DNA of 64,000 nucleotides, from positions 124,001-188,000 of the forward strand of contig JAVXNE010000004.1 in the NCBI GenBank assembly GCA_036645935.1, in the 5' to 3' direction. Of the stretch, positions 1 to 8,416 are shown piece by piece. A program made the position numbers and the translations under genes. Below the pieces are notes generated by a model that was not told the origin of the DNA, searched no databases, and was given only the letters and a program-made list of their open reading frames with translations. The stretch is from JAUNBN01 sp036645935. Its GTDB lineage: Bacteria > Bacillota > Clostridia > Oscillospirales > Ruminococcaceae. Numbering within the stretch: position 1 is the stretch's first letter; every line of letters begins with the position of its first letter.

Positions 1-1
1 C

Positions 2-688
2 TTTCGCCGTGACAAGACACTCTCCGATATCGCGACAAAACGCCTCACGGCCATCCGCGATTTCACCAGTTTCGGAAGTGGCTTTAAAATAGCGATGCGC
101 GATCTGCAAATCCGAGGTGCAGGCTCGGTGCTTTCAGCGCGACAGAGCGGACACATGCAGGCGGTCGGATACGACACCTATCTCAAGATTCTCGCGGAGG
201 CAGTCGGCGACGAGAGCGGCGTCATCCGTGCAGCTGAAAGAGTTGAGTGCACCGTCGATCTCTCGGTATCCGCATACCTTCCGAATTCATACGTACCAGA
301 CAACGAGAGCCGCATCGAGCTTTACAAACGCATCGCCGCAATATACGATCAGGGCGACGCCGACGATGTGCTCGACGAACTTCGCGATCGCTTCGGAGAG
401 CCGCCCGAGTGTGTGCGCGCGCTCGTTTGCGTCTCGCTCATTCGTGCGATTGCAAGCCTTCTTAAAATTTACGAAGTCTCTTCAAATTCGCGCGAAACCG
501 TCTCGCTCTACACAGACCGTCTTGATGGCATTGACCTCTCCGGCTACATCAAGCAAAAGCGCCGCAAAATCTGGATATCTCCTAAAGGCAAGAAAGCAAT
601 CACCGCTCAGATCAAACCCGGAGAGCAACTATACGACGTCGCGCTCGAGGTGCTCTGTGCGTGCGTCGTCGTCGACACCGGCGAATAA
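2..688 (+). CDS. mfd: Transcription-repair coupling factor, C-terminal part
   Basis: The reading frame is open from the first bases of the window, so the gene is cut at its 5' end. The visible 228 residues match the end of Mfd, the ATP-dependent translocase that removes RNA polymerase stalled at DNA damage and recruits UvrA. The first part (RLTAI..F..FGSGFKIA.RDL.IRGAG) is the end of the second helicase lobe and translocation motif region. The rest (YLP..YV.....R...YKR) is the C-terminal D7 autoinhibitory domain typical of Mfd. A downstream SurA/PrsA-like gene is a common neighbour of mfd in Clostridia. Identification is firm from the IRGAG and LP..Y motifs; only the N-terminal domains cannot be judged. 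Confidence 0.93.
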   Translation, partial: FRRDKTLSDIATKRLTAIRDFTSFGSGFKIAMRDLQIRGAGSVLSARQSGHMQAVGYDTYLKILAEAVGDESGVIRAAERVECTVDLSVSAYLPNSYVPDNESRIELYKRIAAIYDQGDADDVLDELRDRFGEPPECVRALVCVSLIRAIASLLKIYEVSSNSRETVSLYTDRLDGIDLSGYIKQKRRKIWISPKGKKAITAQIKPGEQLYDVALEVLCACVVVDTGE

Positions 689-701
689 CGCTTAATGTGC
701 G

Positions 702-730
702 CGTTGCGTGCGGTGCGCTTTTGGTGTATA
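702..730 (+). promoter_or_regulatory. Sigma-A type promoter for the SurA-like lipoprotein gene
   Basis: TTGCGT at 702-707, a 17-bp spacer and a perfect TATAAT at 725-730. It lies just after mfd and about 150 bp before the GTG start of the next gene. The leader contains a short hairpin (CGCGC...GCGCG near 761-781). The long leader may therefore be structured, though no known riboswitch is recognised. Confidence 0.55.
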
Positions 731-879
731 ATAACCGCACATCGGAGAGGGTTTTCGGAGTGACGCGCGAAATTCTGCGCGCTCTCCCTCGAGAGCCACC
801 CGCTTTCTGACAAAAACGCGGGCTCACATTGCAATTACATGCACTAATATTGATATTTTGACCCACGGAGGTTTTCACT

Positions 880-1938
880 GTGAGATCTAAACACACTTTA
901 CTTGCGTTGACGCTGGCCATTCTGCTCGCGGCGCTGCCGCTTGCCGCCTGCGCCTACAATCCTGAGAACGTGCTGACCGTTGACGGCGAGAGCATCCCAG
1001 CAGGGCGGTATCTTTCCTATCAGATGGCCGCGCTCAGCTCTGCTGCCACCACTCTCGGCGAAGACGAGGTCATCGGAATCGCGCTGCTCGATAAGGAAAT
1101 CGAAGGTGTTTCCGGGCGTGACTGGGTTCGCAACAAGACCGTTGAGCTTTGCAAACGGGGTCTGTTCTCCGACCGCGAATTTGACCGTCTCAGCCTCTCT
1201 TTCACTGCCGAGGACAAGCAGCAGAACGAGAGCAACAGCCAGATGGTCTGGCAGTATCAAGCAAGGGCACAGTATGAGGCGAACGGAATCGGCTACAAAT
1301 CCTTTGCCGCTGCGAGCAACAACGCCATGCGCGAACAACGTGTGCGCTCGGCGCTCTATGGGGACGGCGGAGAATTTGCCATTCCTCAAGCCGAAAAGCA
1401 AGAGTATTTTGACACAAACTACGTCCGTGCCGAATATATGCAGCTGCCGGTTTATGACAACATCGGTTTCAAACTGATTGAAAGCCAGCCGGAAGCACTG
1501 CGTGCCGTCGCCGACAAGTTGCTCGAAAAAGCCAAGGCGGACGACAGCCTGCTCGCCGCATATCTCGCTCACTTCGGAGAAGCACTCACGCTCTCGGGTG
1601 ACGACACCGCCCCCACTCCGGAGAACGCCGCCGAGGTCATCACGAGCGGTTTCTACGGCCCGAATCTCGGCATCAACGCAACACTGCTCAAAACTCTGCT
1701 CGCGGCACCCATCGGAGAATATGGAATCTGCGAGAGCGAGGACGGAACTCTCTTCATCTACAAGCGTCTGCCACTTGAGGAAAAAGATACCGAGGCAAGT
1801 TATGATAAAGGCATCGTCAGCGAGCTTTCAAAAGCCCCATATGACGAATATGTCGCTGACGGAACAGCAGGCTATCCTGTGGTGGTCGATGAAAAAGCGG
1901 CAACTTATTACAGCCCAGACAAGATCAAGCTCTCTTAG
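880..1938 (+). CDS. SurA/PrsA-like lipoprotein (probable extracytoplasmic chaperone)
   Basis: A 352-residue protein starting at GTG, chosen because GGAGG sits 9 bases upstream. It has a hydrophobic signal and the lipobox LAAC with Cys24, so it should be lipid-anchored on the outer face of the membrane. The sequence after it (VLTVDGESIPAGRYLSY) resembles the N-terminal SurA/PrsA chaperone domain. The central part (EYFDTNYVRAEYMQLP) resembles the start of a parvulin-type domain, but the rest shows no convincing parvulin active site. Position after mfd fits the prsA-like gene often found there. It may be a folding chaperone without isomerase activity. The family assignment is moderately sure; the function is inferred. 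Confidence 0.7.
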   Translation: MRSKHTLLALTLAILLAALPLAACAYNPENVLTVDGESIPAGRYLSYQMAALSSAATTLGEDEVIGIALLDKEIEGVSGRDWVRNKTVELCKRGLFSDREFDRLSLSFTAEDKQQNESNSQMVWQYQARAQYEANGIGYKSFAAASNNAMREQRVRSALYGDGGEFAIPQAEKQEYFDTNYVRAEYMQLPVYDNIGFKLIESQPEALRAVADKLLEKAKADDSLLAAYLAHFGEALTLSGDDTAPTPENAAEVITSGFYGPNLGINATLLKTLLAAPIGEYGICESEDGTLFIYKRLPLEEKDTEASYDKGIVSELSKAPYDEYVADGTAGYPVVVDEKAATYYSPDKIKLS

Positions 1939-1975
1939 CTTTCATCTCTTTCGGCGGCACTGTACCCCGCATCCC

Positions 1976-2034
1976 AACCGACCGCAAGACGGACGCTCTC
2001 ATTGGAGGCATCCGTCTTGCGGTCGGTTTTTTTG
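1976..2034 (+). terminator. Rho-independent terminator
   Basis: An 18-bp arm at 1976-1993 (AACCGACCGCAAGACGGA) pairs with its exact complement at 2011-2028, and a run of Ts extends to about 2033. It ends the lipoprotein transcript. Confidence 0.9.
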
Positions 2035-2479
2035 TTCCCTGCCTTGAGGCGCTCTTCGGCGGCGGTTGCCACGCGCTTTTTTCTCTTTACTTCTTTGGGA
2101 TTCCGTTGCAGCGCCATCAAACAATTTGGGAGGATTTGTTGGATCTGCCATAACGGATGTTTGATTGCGCTGGACGCTCAAAGGACTTCATTTCTGATTT
2201 TTGAGAGCGCGCACCCTTGCCACTTGCTGCGTATACAAATCACCCACCACAGTAGCAAAAACGCCTCCTGTGCACGACGCTTGGTATCAAACTTCTCTGC
2301 TTTTTGTGTTTCGCGCACCCAACACACACTCGATATATATGCCCCGCCCGACGAGGATCGATGCTCCAAACTTGCATTCGCCGCTCTTAATCTGAAAAAA
2401 GAACGACCTTTGCCCTGCGGCATCAGTCGCTCCTCTGCTTGTTTGACAAGTACGCGCCGCACTAAAAAACACATGCGAG
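2035..2479. other. Gene-free stretch
   Basis: About 445 bases between the terminator and the 3' end of the convergent kinase-like gene. Open frames here have no ribosome binding site and their translations are rich in Cys, Ser and Arg with no recognisable motif. I see no gene, RNA or clear repeat. Confidence 0.5.
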
Positions 2480-3577
2480 CTATTTGGGCATCTCGCATAC
2501 CTCGCACAGCTCGATATATATATTCGAGTATCTGTCGCTCACATAGCTCGGGATCTTGGCTCGCACCACTCCACCCGGTATGTCGCGTCGCTCAAAAGAC
2601 AGCGCAACCGTCGTTCCCTCTCCGAACTCACTGTTGATTGCAATTGATCCCCCGTGCAGCTCACAGAAGATAGATGCCGTCGCAAGCCCCAGCCCGAGCG
2701 AAGGTGCGTAATCGCTGTCGGCGGCAGGCTCTCGGGAATAATACGGCTCACAGACATAGGCTTGCAACTCGGGCTTAATCCCCTGTCCGCGGTCCTTCAC
2801 TGTTATAATAATCATCCGCTCGCTCTCGGAAACCTTGATCTCAATCGCGTTGCCGTCCCGTGTGTAGGTCAGAGAATTGCTGATAACCGCAAGTAGCGCG
2901 CGCTCCGCAAGCTTGATGTCGAGCAGAGTTGTGACCGCCTGCTCGGGAAGCGAGAAGAAGAGCGGAATATGCTTATCGCACACCGCTGTGACGCCCTCAC
3001 AGAGTTTTTCCACAAGCTCACAGACATCGCACGGACGCTTCACTGCACTTATCGTTCCCGCAGCATAGCTTGCGATCAAGGCAGCTCCATAGGTTGCTTT
3101 GAGAATTCGATAAGCGCCGCGCCTTATGCCCTCAAACGTCTCCTCAAGCTCCGGGTCGTCACTGTCAATCAGCCTCTCGGCCGCTTGGGTGTTCAGTGAC
3201 AGCCGCTCAACCGCCGTGCGAACGATATCCGTAAAGCGATCCACACTGTTGAGATAAAGCGGTTCGAGTGCGCTTTCGTCCATTCCCGGGGTTGCAAAGC
3301 AGAGGATGTATTCACCCGATTTCATGAAAGTCACCCCGCCAGCACCGAGCGGATATCCCGAAAACGAAATATGAGCACTGCCTCTTTTTACAAGCGTGTC
3401 AGAAACGCCTGAAAGCAGTCCTTTAAAAAGCGGCTTGCTTCTCCGGATAGCATCAAGTCCTGCAGCGTCCATTCGCCCGTTATTCCACAGAATGTTGAAG
3501 CTGGTATCGGCAATTAATATCTGGGATTCACTCTGCATGCACAGCGCTTTGAGCATTTCAAAGTTGTTTGTTTCCAT
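2480..3577 (-). CDS. Histidine-kinase-like ATPase without an obvious phospho-acceptor His
   Basis: A 365-residue soluble protein. The start at 3577 was chosen because GGGAA lies a suitable distance upstream and the PAS-like segment (ESQILIADTSFNILWNNGRM) follows soon after. The C-terminal third is a HATPase domain with N box (VISNSLTYT), G1 (VKDRGQGI), G2 (LGLGLATA) and G3 (FGEGTT). The helical region before it (ELEETFEGIRRGAYRILKA) occupies the dimerisation position but has no H-E/D-x-x-T/P motif. It may be a degenerate kinase, a phosphatase-like regulator or an anti-sigma-type ATPase. There is no membrane segment and no adjacent response regulator. The gene is monocistronic, in the opposite direction to its neighbours. 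Confidence 0.75.
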   Translation of the reverse strand: METNNFEMLKALCMQSESQILIADTSFNILWNNGRMDAAGLDAIRRSKPLFKGLLSGVSDTLVKRGSAHISFSGYPLGAGGVTFMKSGEYILCFATPGMDESALEPLYLNSVDRFTDIVRTAVERLSLNTQAAERLIDSDDPELEETFEGIRRGAYRILKATYGAALIASYAAGTISAVKRPCDVCELVEKLCEGVTAVCDKHIPLFFSLPEQAVTTLLDIKLAERALLAVISNSLTYTRDGNAIEIKVSESERMIIITVKDRGQGIKPELQAYVCEPYYSREPAADSDYAPSLGLGLATASIFCELHGGSIAINSEFGEGTTVALSFERRDIPGGVVRAKIPSYVSDRYSNIYIELCEVCEMPK

Positions 3578-3608
3578 AAGCATTTCCCGTATTGTTGTCA
3601 TTATAGTG

Positions 3609-3637
3609 ATTATAGCATACCCAGGTGACATTATTCG
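3609..3637 (-). promoter_or_regulatory. Extended -10 promoter for the kinase-like gene
   Basis: On the minus strand TGC precedes a perfect TATAAT (plus-strand 3609-3614), giving an extended -10. The -35 position (CGAATA) is weak. It lies about 30 bases before the chosen start codon. Confidence 0.45.
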
Positions 3638-3881
3638 ACTTTATTCAATCTAATTTTCTTCGGGCTTGTATACCTGCTTTGATATTGTGCCGCGATTGCA
3701 CCGCATGATTCCGCCCATGGCGACTTGAGATATTTTACCGGTATCCCTTCCCAATTACACAGCGTAATATTTCAAAACGCGGGCGGGTAAAATTTCTTGC
3801 GGAGACTTCGTTGAAATCTCTGTTGAAACTGTTGAGATTCACCAACATACCGTCCGGTATTCTATAATATCTGCAGAACAT
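3638..3881. other. Intergenic stretch with three TTGA-type repeats
   Basis: No gene is seen. Three related words stand close together: GTTGAAAT at 3810-3817, TGTTGAAAC at 3821-3829 and TGTTGAGAT at 3830-3838. The same core TGTTGA is clustered around dnaA in this window. Its role here is unknown; it could be a binding site or chance. Confidence 0.35.
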
Positions 3882-3910
3882 TTCACACCGTTTCAGTTTT
3901 GTGATATAAT
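3882..3910 (+). promoter_or_regulatory. Sigma-A type promoter for femX-like gene
   Basis: TTCACA at 3882-3887, exactly 17 bases, then TATAAT at 3905-3910. It is followed after about 40 bases by the start codon of the FemX-like gene. Confidence 0.7.
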
Positions 3911-3949
3911 TGCAAAACAGTATTTTAACAATAGTTCATGGGGCTGACA

Positions 3950-5224
3950 ATGAAATTTATACCGCATGTTGAGAGGGCGCGCTTTGATGATTTTGTGCGC
4001 CTGCATCCGACAAAATCACATTTTATGCAGAGTGCCGCGTGGGGCGATTTTTCCCGTGTCGAAAAAGCTCTCCTCCCGCATATGGTCGGGCTTGAGGGCA
4101 ATGACGGAAAACTTGTCGCCGCTGCACTTCTGCTCGAGCGCAAGCCGCCGATGTTCCCGAAATACTTTTACTGCCCTCGCGGCCCTGTGGTCGATTTTGA
4201 TAACCGAGCGCTGCTCTTTCAATTTCTCGGCGCGCTTCGGGATTTTTCGCGCTCTGAGGGCGCGATGTTTCTTAAGTTTGACCCCGACGTGCCGCTGCGC
4301 GTGATGGACGGCGACGGGACAGCGATTCCGGACAGTGGGGACAACTCCGCACTTGTCACAGAGCTTAAGGCGTTCGGTTGCGTTCATCGCGGCTTCAACA
4401 CCGGCTTTGAGGGCCGCCAACCCCGCTATACCTTTCGGATAGACCTTTCGCCGAGCGATAAAGAGATAGATTCGCACATTGTCGGAAACGTGCTCAAAAA
4501 CGTCAAAAAATCTCACCGCTATGCATGCGAGGTCGCTCGCGGGGTCTCGTCCGATATCCCCGAACTGCACCGCTTAATATCAATAACAAGTGAGCGAGAC
4601 GATTTTATCGGCTATGGCGAGAGCTATTACCAGAACTTTTATGACATACTTGCAAAAAATGACATGGCGACGCTGTGGCTGGGAAAGGTCGACCCCGCAC
4701 GCTCCGCCGAGATGTTGCGAGGCGAGCTTGAGGCGCTGCTTGAAAAACGCAAAACTCTCCGAAAAGAGGGACCTTTGCACGAGAGCGAGCTTTCAGAACA
4801 GCGGCTGCTCCGCGAAATTGAAAACTTTAACAATTACGCGCTCGAGTATCCCGACGGCGCGACAATAAGCGCTCATCTTGTCGCAAGATACGGCGACAAG
4901 GCCTGGGCTGTGCACGCCGGCTCCGACCGCCTGATGAGCGAGACATTTACGAACAACCGCGTCTATTATGAAAAAATTCACGCCGCAAAGGCAGACGGAG
5001 CGAGGCTCCTTGACCAGTTTGGCACTGTGGGAAACCCCGAGAGCAGTCCTCTAAAAAGCCTACATGAATTTAAGCGGCAGTTCGGCGGGAGATACATTGA
5101 GTTCATCGGTGAATTCGATATTGTGCTCCGGCCATTCTGGCATTTTATATATGATCAGGTGCTCCCGCTCTACCGTCGCGCGCGCATCTCTTTAAAGATG
5201 GCGCGTCGCAATGGCCGCCAATAG
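3950..5224 (+). CDS. FemX/FemAB-family peptidoglycan bridge aminoacyltransferase
   Basis: This family uses aminoacyl-tRNA to add the first residue(s) of the interpeptide bridge to lipid II on the inner face of the membrane. The 424-residue length fits FemX/MurM. Two GNAT-like halves are present: the first has QSAAWGDFSRVEK, the conserved start of the fold, and YCPRGPVVDF; the second has ISITSERDDFIGYGESYY and GAT.SAHLVARYGDKAW. Between them lies a charged helical hairpin (ELEALLEKRKTLRKE, about residues 255-305) as in FemA coiled coils. The C-terminal LHEFKRQFGGRYIEFIGEFD motif is very typical of the family. The start at 3950 is preferred over the ATG at 3938 because GGGG lies 6-9 bases before it. 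The specific amino acid transferred cannot be told. Confidence 0.9.
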   Translation: MKFIPHVERARFDDFVRLHPTKSHFMQSAAWGDFSRVEKALLPHMVGLEGNDGKLVAAALLLERKPPMFPKYFYCPRGPVVDFDNRALLFQFLGALRDFSRSEGAMFLKFDPDVPLRVMDGDGTAIPDSGDNSALVTELKAFGCVHRGFNTGFEGRQPRYTFRIDLSPSDKEIDSHIVGNVLKNVKKSHRYACEVARGVSSDIPELHRLISITSERDDFIGYGESYYQNFYDILAKNDMATLWLGKVDPARSAEMLRGELEALLEKRKTLRKEGPLHESELSEQRLLREIENFNNYALEYPDGATISAHLVARYGDKAWAVHAGSDRLMSETFTNNRVYYEKIHAAKADGARLLDQFGTVGNPESSPLKSLHEFKRQFGGRYIEFIGEFDIVLRPFWHFIYDQVLPLYRRARISLKMARRNGRQ

Positions 5225-5451
5225 TTTTGTTTCGAAACCTACCTTCTGCCAAAAGTTCGAGCGGTTTTGCTGCGCACAAAGGCGGATTTTGTCATTGATT
5301 TCCCTCGAATATTAAAATACGCTCCGCACTTCAAAATCCTCAAATCTTTTCACATCAACCAGATAAATATCAATAGATCACGTTCCCGCTCGCCACCGAG
5401 TGCTCTCAAAATGACGGCGGGAATTTTGACTTTTTATTAAAAGAGGCAGTT

Positions 5452-6351
5452 ATGGAACGTCGGCTTTTAAACAGGCTCGGGCTCTCGCTCTTTGCAATGG
5501 CGCTGTCGGTGATCGCGTCCCAGTTCGCTATTGCGACTGCGGCCGCTTCTTTTGCTCCCCAACTCGCACAGAGCGACTGGTTTCCTTTCGCTCTCACAAT
5601 GACAACCGGCCTTGTCGGGCTGCCTGTGTTCTGGCTGTGCGTGAGAGGGGTGCATCCCTTGAGCGGCGTACAAACCACGCCCATCTCTCTGCGAACCGTC
5701 GCCACCGCTTACCCGATATGCATGGCCGCGAGCTACCTCTTCGCCATTCTGGGCAACATCGTCACGGGTGCGCTCTCCTCGCTCGTCGGGCGAACTGCGG
5801 AAAATCCAGTTGCGTCGCTCGTGTCCGGCGCGCCTATCTGGGTCGTCACGCTCACCATCGGCTTCGCTGCACCCATTATCGAAGAGGTCATCTTTCGCAA
5901 GCTTTTGCTCGAGCGTCTGCGCCCGTTTGGCGACGCCGCCGCAATTGCGTTTACATCATTCGCATTCGCCCTCATGCACTTCAATTTCTCACAGTTTTTC
6001 TATGCACTTGCGATATCCGCAATACTCTGCTATATCGCGATCAAAACCGGCAGTATCGCCACCACTATCATCCTACATATTTTTATCAATCTCACAGGTT
6101 CGGTGCTGATTCCCACTTTGGCACTGTCCGGCAACCCGGCGCTCGAACTTGTTTCAACCACCATCATTGTAGGGCTCGCGGCGCTGGGCGCAGCGCTGCT
6201 CGTGATGAAGCGGGACTCAATAAAACTGTGCGCTCCCGAGTTTCCACCCTCTGAGCCGCTCACCGCTGCGCTGCTTTATCTGAACCCCGGAACACTGCTT
6301 TATATCGGCCTTTGTGCCGTTATGTTCGTGAGCAACATACTTTTTGGCTAA
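5452..6351 (+). CDS. CPBP-family intramembrane metalloprotease
   Basis: A 299-residue polytopic membrane protein of the CAAX-protease/bacteriocin-processing (CPBP, Abi) family. The three glutamate/histidine motifs are visible: EEVIFRKLLLERL (EExxxR, near residue 145), FALMHFNF (FxxxH) and LHIFINL (HxxxN). Roughly eight hydrophobic segments are present. Members cleave membrane peptides, act in bacteriocin self-immunity or serve as protein-maturation factors; the substrate here is unknown. The gene is monocistronic between a 227-base spacer and a terminator. The ATG follows AAAAGAGGCAGTT, an acceptable ribosome binding site. Confidence 0.88.
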   Translation: MERRLLNRLGLSLFAMALSVIASQFAIATAAASFAPQLAQSDWFPFALTMTTGLVGLPVFWLCVRGVHPLSGVQTTPISLRTVATAYPICMAASYLFAILGNIVTGALSSLVGRTAENPVASLVSGAPIWVVTLTIGFAAPIIEEVIFRKLLLERLRPFGDAAAIAFTSFAFALMHFNFSQFFYALAISAILCYIAIKTGSIATTIILHIFINLTGSVLIPTLALSGNPALELVSTTIIVGLAALGAALLVMKRDSIKLCAPEFPPSEPLTAALLYLNPGTLLYIGLCAVMFVSNILFG

Positions 6352-6357
6352 TCGCAG

Positions 6358-6393
6358 GGCGGCCGCAACGATTATTCGTGCGGCCGTCTTTTT
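6358..6393 (+). terminator. Rho-independent terminator after the CPBP gene
   Basis: GCGGCCGCAACGA pairs with TCGTGCGGCCG (one bulged A) and is followed by TCTTTTT. It starts within ten bases of the stop codon. Confidence 0.8.
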
Positions 6394-7137
6394 AAAGAAG
6401 AAGGACAGTGGCATCGCGTTATGCGGATGTTCTCTCTGTCCACGATATCCTCGCTGACCAACTCCCGCTCCCCACTTTTGGAATGTCTTTGCGTCTCGTG
6501 TTAGTCGCGGCGCTCTATTTACCGCGAGTTATTTTGTACGTTCACCGCCCGCATTCCCTGAAATACCGCCCCTTGCTTTGGCCACCACACCTTATCTTCT
6601 GTTCACGCTTGTTAAATTCCGTGCATTTAAACAACTCCGACAATGTTAAATTAAACCCGTTGCTGATCATTCTAACACTCGCTTTTTACTCTTTCTGCGC
6701 GGAATGTTCTTTATTCCCAAAAGGCGGGAACGCGAAAATTGACTCGCGCTTGTTTTTTTGTGAGTTCTATTTCAGCGCACAGCAGCAGATTCTCTGTTTT
6801 GAGCGCCGCAATAATGTCCATCTTCGTCTACAGCGGAAAACCCTAAGATATGGAATACTCGATTAAATTGAACATTATAGGCTGCGCTTGCTCTCGTGCG
6901 GAATTTTGAATTGCGGCTTAATGTTTCTGAAAACATTTTCTGTCTGTCTTTGTGATTTCGTGCAGGCTCTGTCGCTCATGTGAGATGCGTGGGCGCAGCG
7001 CCGCCGAAGCCGCAAACATTAAATCGGCTGCCTGAATATTTGGCTTGATGCCGGCTGAAAACTGCCATTTTTGTGTTTTTTGCATTGAAATAGACTCAAA
7101 CACGTCGAATAGCGTTAATAAATTAACAAAATCCGCC
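6394..7137. other. Long gene-free stretch before gap
   Basis: About 740 bases with no supported gene. A 152-codon open frame at 6408-6866 has no ribosome binding site and its translation looks like non-coding sequence (many Leu, Arg, His, Pro and Cys). No inverted repeats or riboswitch-like conserved blocks were recognised. Confidence 0.5.
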
Positions 7138-7166
7138 TTGTTTTTCGACATATCCTTTGTTATAAT
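7138..7166 (+). promoter_or_regulatory. Promoter of gap
   Basis: TTGTTT at 7138-7143, a 17-bp spacer and TATAAT at 7161-7166, about 37 bases before the gap start codon. A strong GGGGG ribosome binding site follows at 7191-7195. Confidence 0.65.
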
Positions 7167-7202
7167 ATATAAGCAATAATTTGACTGATTGGGGGATAAA
7201 TC

Positions 7203-8225
7203 ATGGCAAAGATCAAAATTGGTATCAACGGTTTCGGCCGCATCGGCCGTTTGGTGTTCCGCGCGGCGGTCTCTCGTCCCGACGTCTTTGACGTTGTGGC
7301 GATTAACGACCCGTTTATGGACAGCGCCGAGTACATGGCCTACATGACCAAGTACGACACGGTTCACGGAGTGTTCAAGCACGACATCAAGGCGTCAGGC
7401 GCAGACCTGACCGTTAACGGCGACACCTGCCGCGTTTTCAAAGAGATGGATCCTGCGAATATTCCGTGGGGTGAAGTCGGTGCAGAGTATGTCGTCGAGT
7501 CCACAGGCGTATTCACGACAACCGAGAAGTGCATGGCCCATATAAAGGGCGGCGCGAAAAAAGTTGTCATATCGGCTCCCGCAAAAGACGACACTCAGAT
7601 GTTTGTCTGCGGTGTAAACCTTGAAGCTTACAACAAGAACATGCAGGTCGTTTCAAACGCCTCCTGCACAACCAACTGTCTCGCACCTCTTGCCAAGGTC
7701 ATCAACGACGTTTTCGGCATTGAGGAAGGCCTCATGACCACCGTTCATGCCACCACCGGAACACAGAAGACTGTCGACTCCGCTTCCAAAAAAGACTGGC
7801 GCGGCGGCCGCGCAGCGGCAGGCAACATCATTCCCAGCTCGACCGGCGCTGCCAAGGCCGTCGGCAAGGTTATACCCGAGTTGAACGGCAAGCTCACCGG
7901 CATGTCTTTCCGCGTCCCGACGCTGGATGTCTCTGTCGTTGACCTCACCGTACGTCTCAAAACAGCCACAACTTATGAAGAGATCTGCGCCGCTCTCAAA
8001 AAAGCGAGTGAGGGTGAACTCAAGGGAATTCTCGGTTACACTGACGAAGATGTCGTCTCGAGTGACTTCACAGGTGATCCCCGCACCTCTATTTTCGACC
8101 AGAAGGCCGGCATCATGCTGTCCGACAAGTTTGTCAAACTGGTTTCGTGGTATGACAACGAGTGGGGTTATTCCAACAAGCTCCTCAATCTCATCGAGCA
8201 CATGAACAAGGTTGACAGAGCATAA
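7203..8225 (+). CDS. gap: Glyceraldehyde-3-phosphate dehydrogenase
   Basis: The glycolytic enzyme that oxidises and phosphorylates glyceraldehyde 3-phosphate with NAD+ in the cytoplasm. Length 340 residues, as expected. The N-terminal Rossmann motif INGFGRIGRLV, the catalytic Cys in NASCTTNC, the downstream VHATTGTQKTVD and RVPT.DVSVVDL blocks and the C-terminal WYDNEWGYS are all intact. The aspartate in AINDPF favours NAD+ over NADP+. The gene has its own promoter and terminator and is therefore monocistronic, unlike the gap-pgk-tpi operons of many Firmicutes. Confidence 0.98.
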   Translation: MAKIKIGINGFGRIGRLVFRAAVSRPDVFDVVAINDPFMDSAEYMAYMTKYDTVHGVFKHDIKASGADLTVNGDTCRVFKEMDPANIPWGEVGAEYVVESTGVFTTTEKCMAHIKGGAKKVVISAPAKDDTQMFVCGVNLEAYNKNMQVVSNASCTTNCLAPLAKVINDVFGIEEGLMTTVHATTGTQKTVDSASKKDWRGGRAAAGNIIPSSTGAAKAVGKVIPELNGKLTGMSFRVPTLDVSVVDLTVRLKTATTYEEICAALKKASEGELKGILGYTDEDVVSSDFTGDPRTSIFDQKAGIMLSDKFVKLVSWYDNEWGYSNKLLNLIEHMNKVDRA

Positions 8226-8315
8226 ATCTTGCACGCGTTTGTTTGAGTTTGGTTGAAACTCTCAACAATCAACCCACGGCGCTGCTGTGGGTTGATGTGC
8301 AAACAGGGAAAATCT

Positions 8316-8366
8316 AAAAGAGGGGATGGCGGTTCGCGCTTGCGAAATCGATATCTCCTCTTTTTT
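8316..8366 (+). terminator. Terminator of gap, preceded by a second hairpin
   Basis: AAAAGAGGGGAT (8316-8327) pairs with ATCTCCTCTTTT (one G-T wobble), with an inner TTCGC..GCGAA hairpin, then TTTTTT. Upstream at 8268-8296 a 10-bp stem ATCAACCCAC/GTGGGTTGAT without a U tract adds a second structure. Confidence 0.75.
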
Positions 8367-8416
8367 CAAACAACGACGCATCTTCTAACGTTATGTGACA
8401 CAGTGGGGAATTTTCA

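Noticed and set aside
2002..2637. 211-codon plus-strand frame overlapping the kinase-like gene
   Set aside because: Runs through the 1976-2034 terminator and over the end of a well-supported gene on the other strand; sequence looks random.
6408..6866. 152-codon open frame before gap
   Set aside because: No ribosome binding site, no recognisable motif, composition like non-coding DNA; probably chance.
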